From contig JACZKN010000571.1 in assembly GCA_014859985.1 (NCBI GenBank), positions 1 through 8,085 on the forward strand: a stretch of 8,085 bases of DNA. The letters run 5' to 3'. Each line of letters starts with the position of its first letter. The first letter of the stretch is position 1. The position numbers and the translations under genes are program-made. Under the pieces are notes generated by a model. The model had not been told where the DNA came from. It saw nothing but the letters and a program-made list of their open reading frames with translations, and did no database searches. The stretch is from Candidatus Krumholzibacteriia bacterium. Its GTDB lineage: Bacteria; Krumholzibacteriota; Krumholzibacteriia; LZORAL124-64-63. Of the stretch, positions 7,704 to 8,085 are shown piece after piece.

Positions 7704-8085
7704 TCCCGCCCGGTGCCCGCCCGGGCCGCCCGCTGGAAATCCGCGGCCGCGGCCACCGTCAGCGGGTCGTCGATCAGGGCGGCCCGGGTCACGGCCCCGG
7801 CCCCGAAGCGCTCCCGCAGGGCATCCACGGCCCGGGCGAGATCCCGGCGGCGGTCGGCCCCGGGGCGGGCGAAGAGATCCAGCTGGGCAGTGCCCCCGTC
7901 CGCACCGATCAGGCGCGTGGCGGTGACTCCCAGCAGGCGCACCTGCTTGCCTCGCCAGGGGAGCTTGTCCAGGAGGGCCAGTGCCTCCCGATGGAGCTCC
8001 TCCCCCAGGTCCGAGGGCCGGGGCAGGAGCACCGCCCGCGTGTGGGTGGCAAAGGCGGCGTCCCGGAACTTGAGGGTGACGCCCC
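7700..8085 (-). CDS. dinB: DNA polymerase IV (Y-family, DinB), C-terminal little-finger region; 5' end outside window
   Basis: Read on the minus strand, the frame is open from the right edge to TAG at 7702-7700, giving ~128 visible residues. They open with GVTLKFRDAAFATHTRAVLL, the 'vtLKlr..dF...tR' hallmark of the Pol IV little finger (DNA-contacting domain). Next comes a helix (EELHREALALLDKL), then KQVRLLGVTATRL, the conserved 'RLLGV' strand. QLDLF follows at 7885-7871, matching the consensus sliding-clamp-binding pentapeptide QL(S/D)LF. Then comes a final helix ending in DALRERFGAGAVTRAAL, the usual end of the domain. The catalytic palm and fingers lie beyond the window, so activity cannot be checked. 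Pol IV carries out error-prone translesion synthesis. The gene converges on the aminotransferase gene and overlaps it by four bases. The promoter is outside the window, so SOS (LexA) control cannot be judged. Confidence 0.9.
   Translation of the reverse strand, partial: GVTLKFRDAAFATHTRAVLLPRPSDLGEELHREALALLDKLPWRGKQVRLLGVTATRLIGADGGTAQLDLFARPGADRRRDLARAVDALRERFGAGAVTRAALIDDPLTVAAAADFQRAARAGTGRD

Noticed and set aside
7704..7740. Possible bidirectional terminator between the aminotransferase gene and dinB
   Set aside because: There are short CCGG-type complementary bits but no extended stem and no T- or A-run. The region is coding for the end of dinB.

Overview
This is a GC-rich window (roughly 70 %, judged by eye) with dense bacterial coding and short intergenic gaps. 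I see no insertion sequence, phage gene, CRISPR array, tRNA or rRNA. Everything looks chromosomal. The phylum cannot be fixed from sequence alone. A GC-rich genome with a membrane pyrophosphatase, a tandem-FKBP lipoprotein (which implies a diderm envelope) and promoters of the form TTGnnn-N17-TAGAnT would fit an uncultured high-GC Gram-negative lineage. I do not claim more than that.

Layout. (1) Positions 2-3179, + strand, are the tail of a surface-polysaccharide operon. It holds the C-terminus of a Wzz-like chain-length/co-polymerase protein (5' end outside the window), an O-antigen ligase/polymerase-like membrane protein, and a Wzx/MOP-type flippase. The three genes overlap stop-to-start, so they are very probably co-transcribed and translationally coupled. 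(2) Positions 3267-4067, + strand, encode a lipoprotein with two complete FKBP-type prolyl isomerase domains, apparently under its own promoter. (3) Positions 4198-6228, + strand, encode a K+-dependent-type membrane ion-pumping pyrophosphatase (hppA). It is preceded by a promoter-like element and a terminator-like hairpin, and followed by a strong intrinsic terminator. (4) Positions 6390-7703, + strand, encode a fold-type I PLP aminotransferase with its own promoter. (5) Positions 7700-8085, - strand, hold the C-terminal part of DNA polymerase IV (DinB). It converges on the aminotransferase, and their stop codons overlap.

How the genes relate. The first three form one functional unit for polymerising and exporting a lipid-linked glycan. 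The other four look like independent housekeeping or envelope genes. The most informative non-coding observation is that all three intergenic regions on the + strand carry the same promoter architecture: TTG at -35, a 17-base spacer, TGn, then (C/T)AGAnT. In the hppA leader the predicted start site lies only a few bases before a hairpin with a T-run. That arrangement would make the hairpin either an attenuator of hppA or a terminator of the upstream FKBP gene, or both. I found no evidence of an undescribed multi-gene system here. The findings concern regulatory layout and family-level details.
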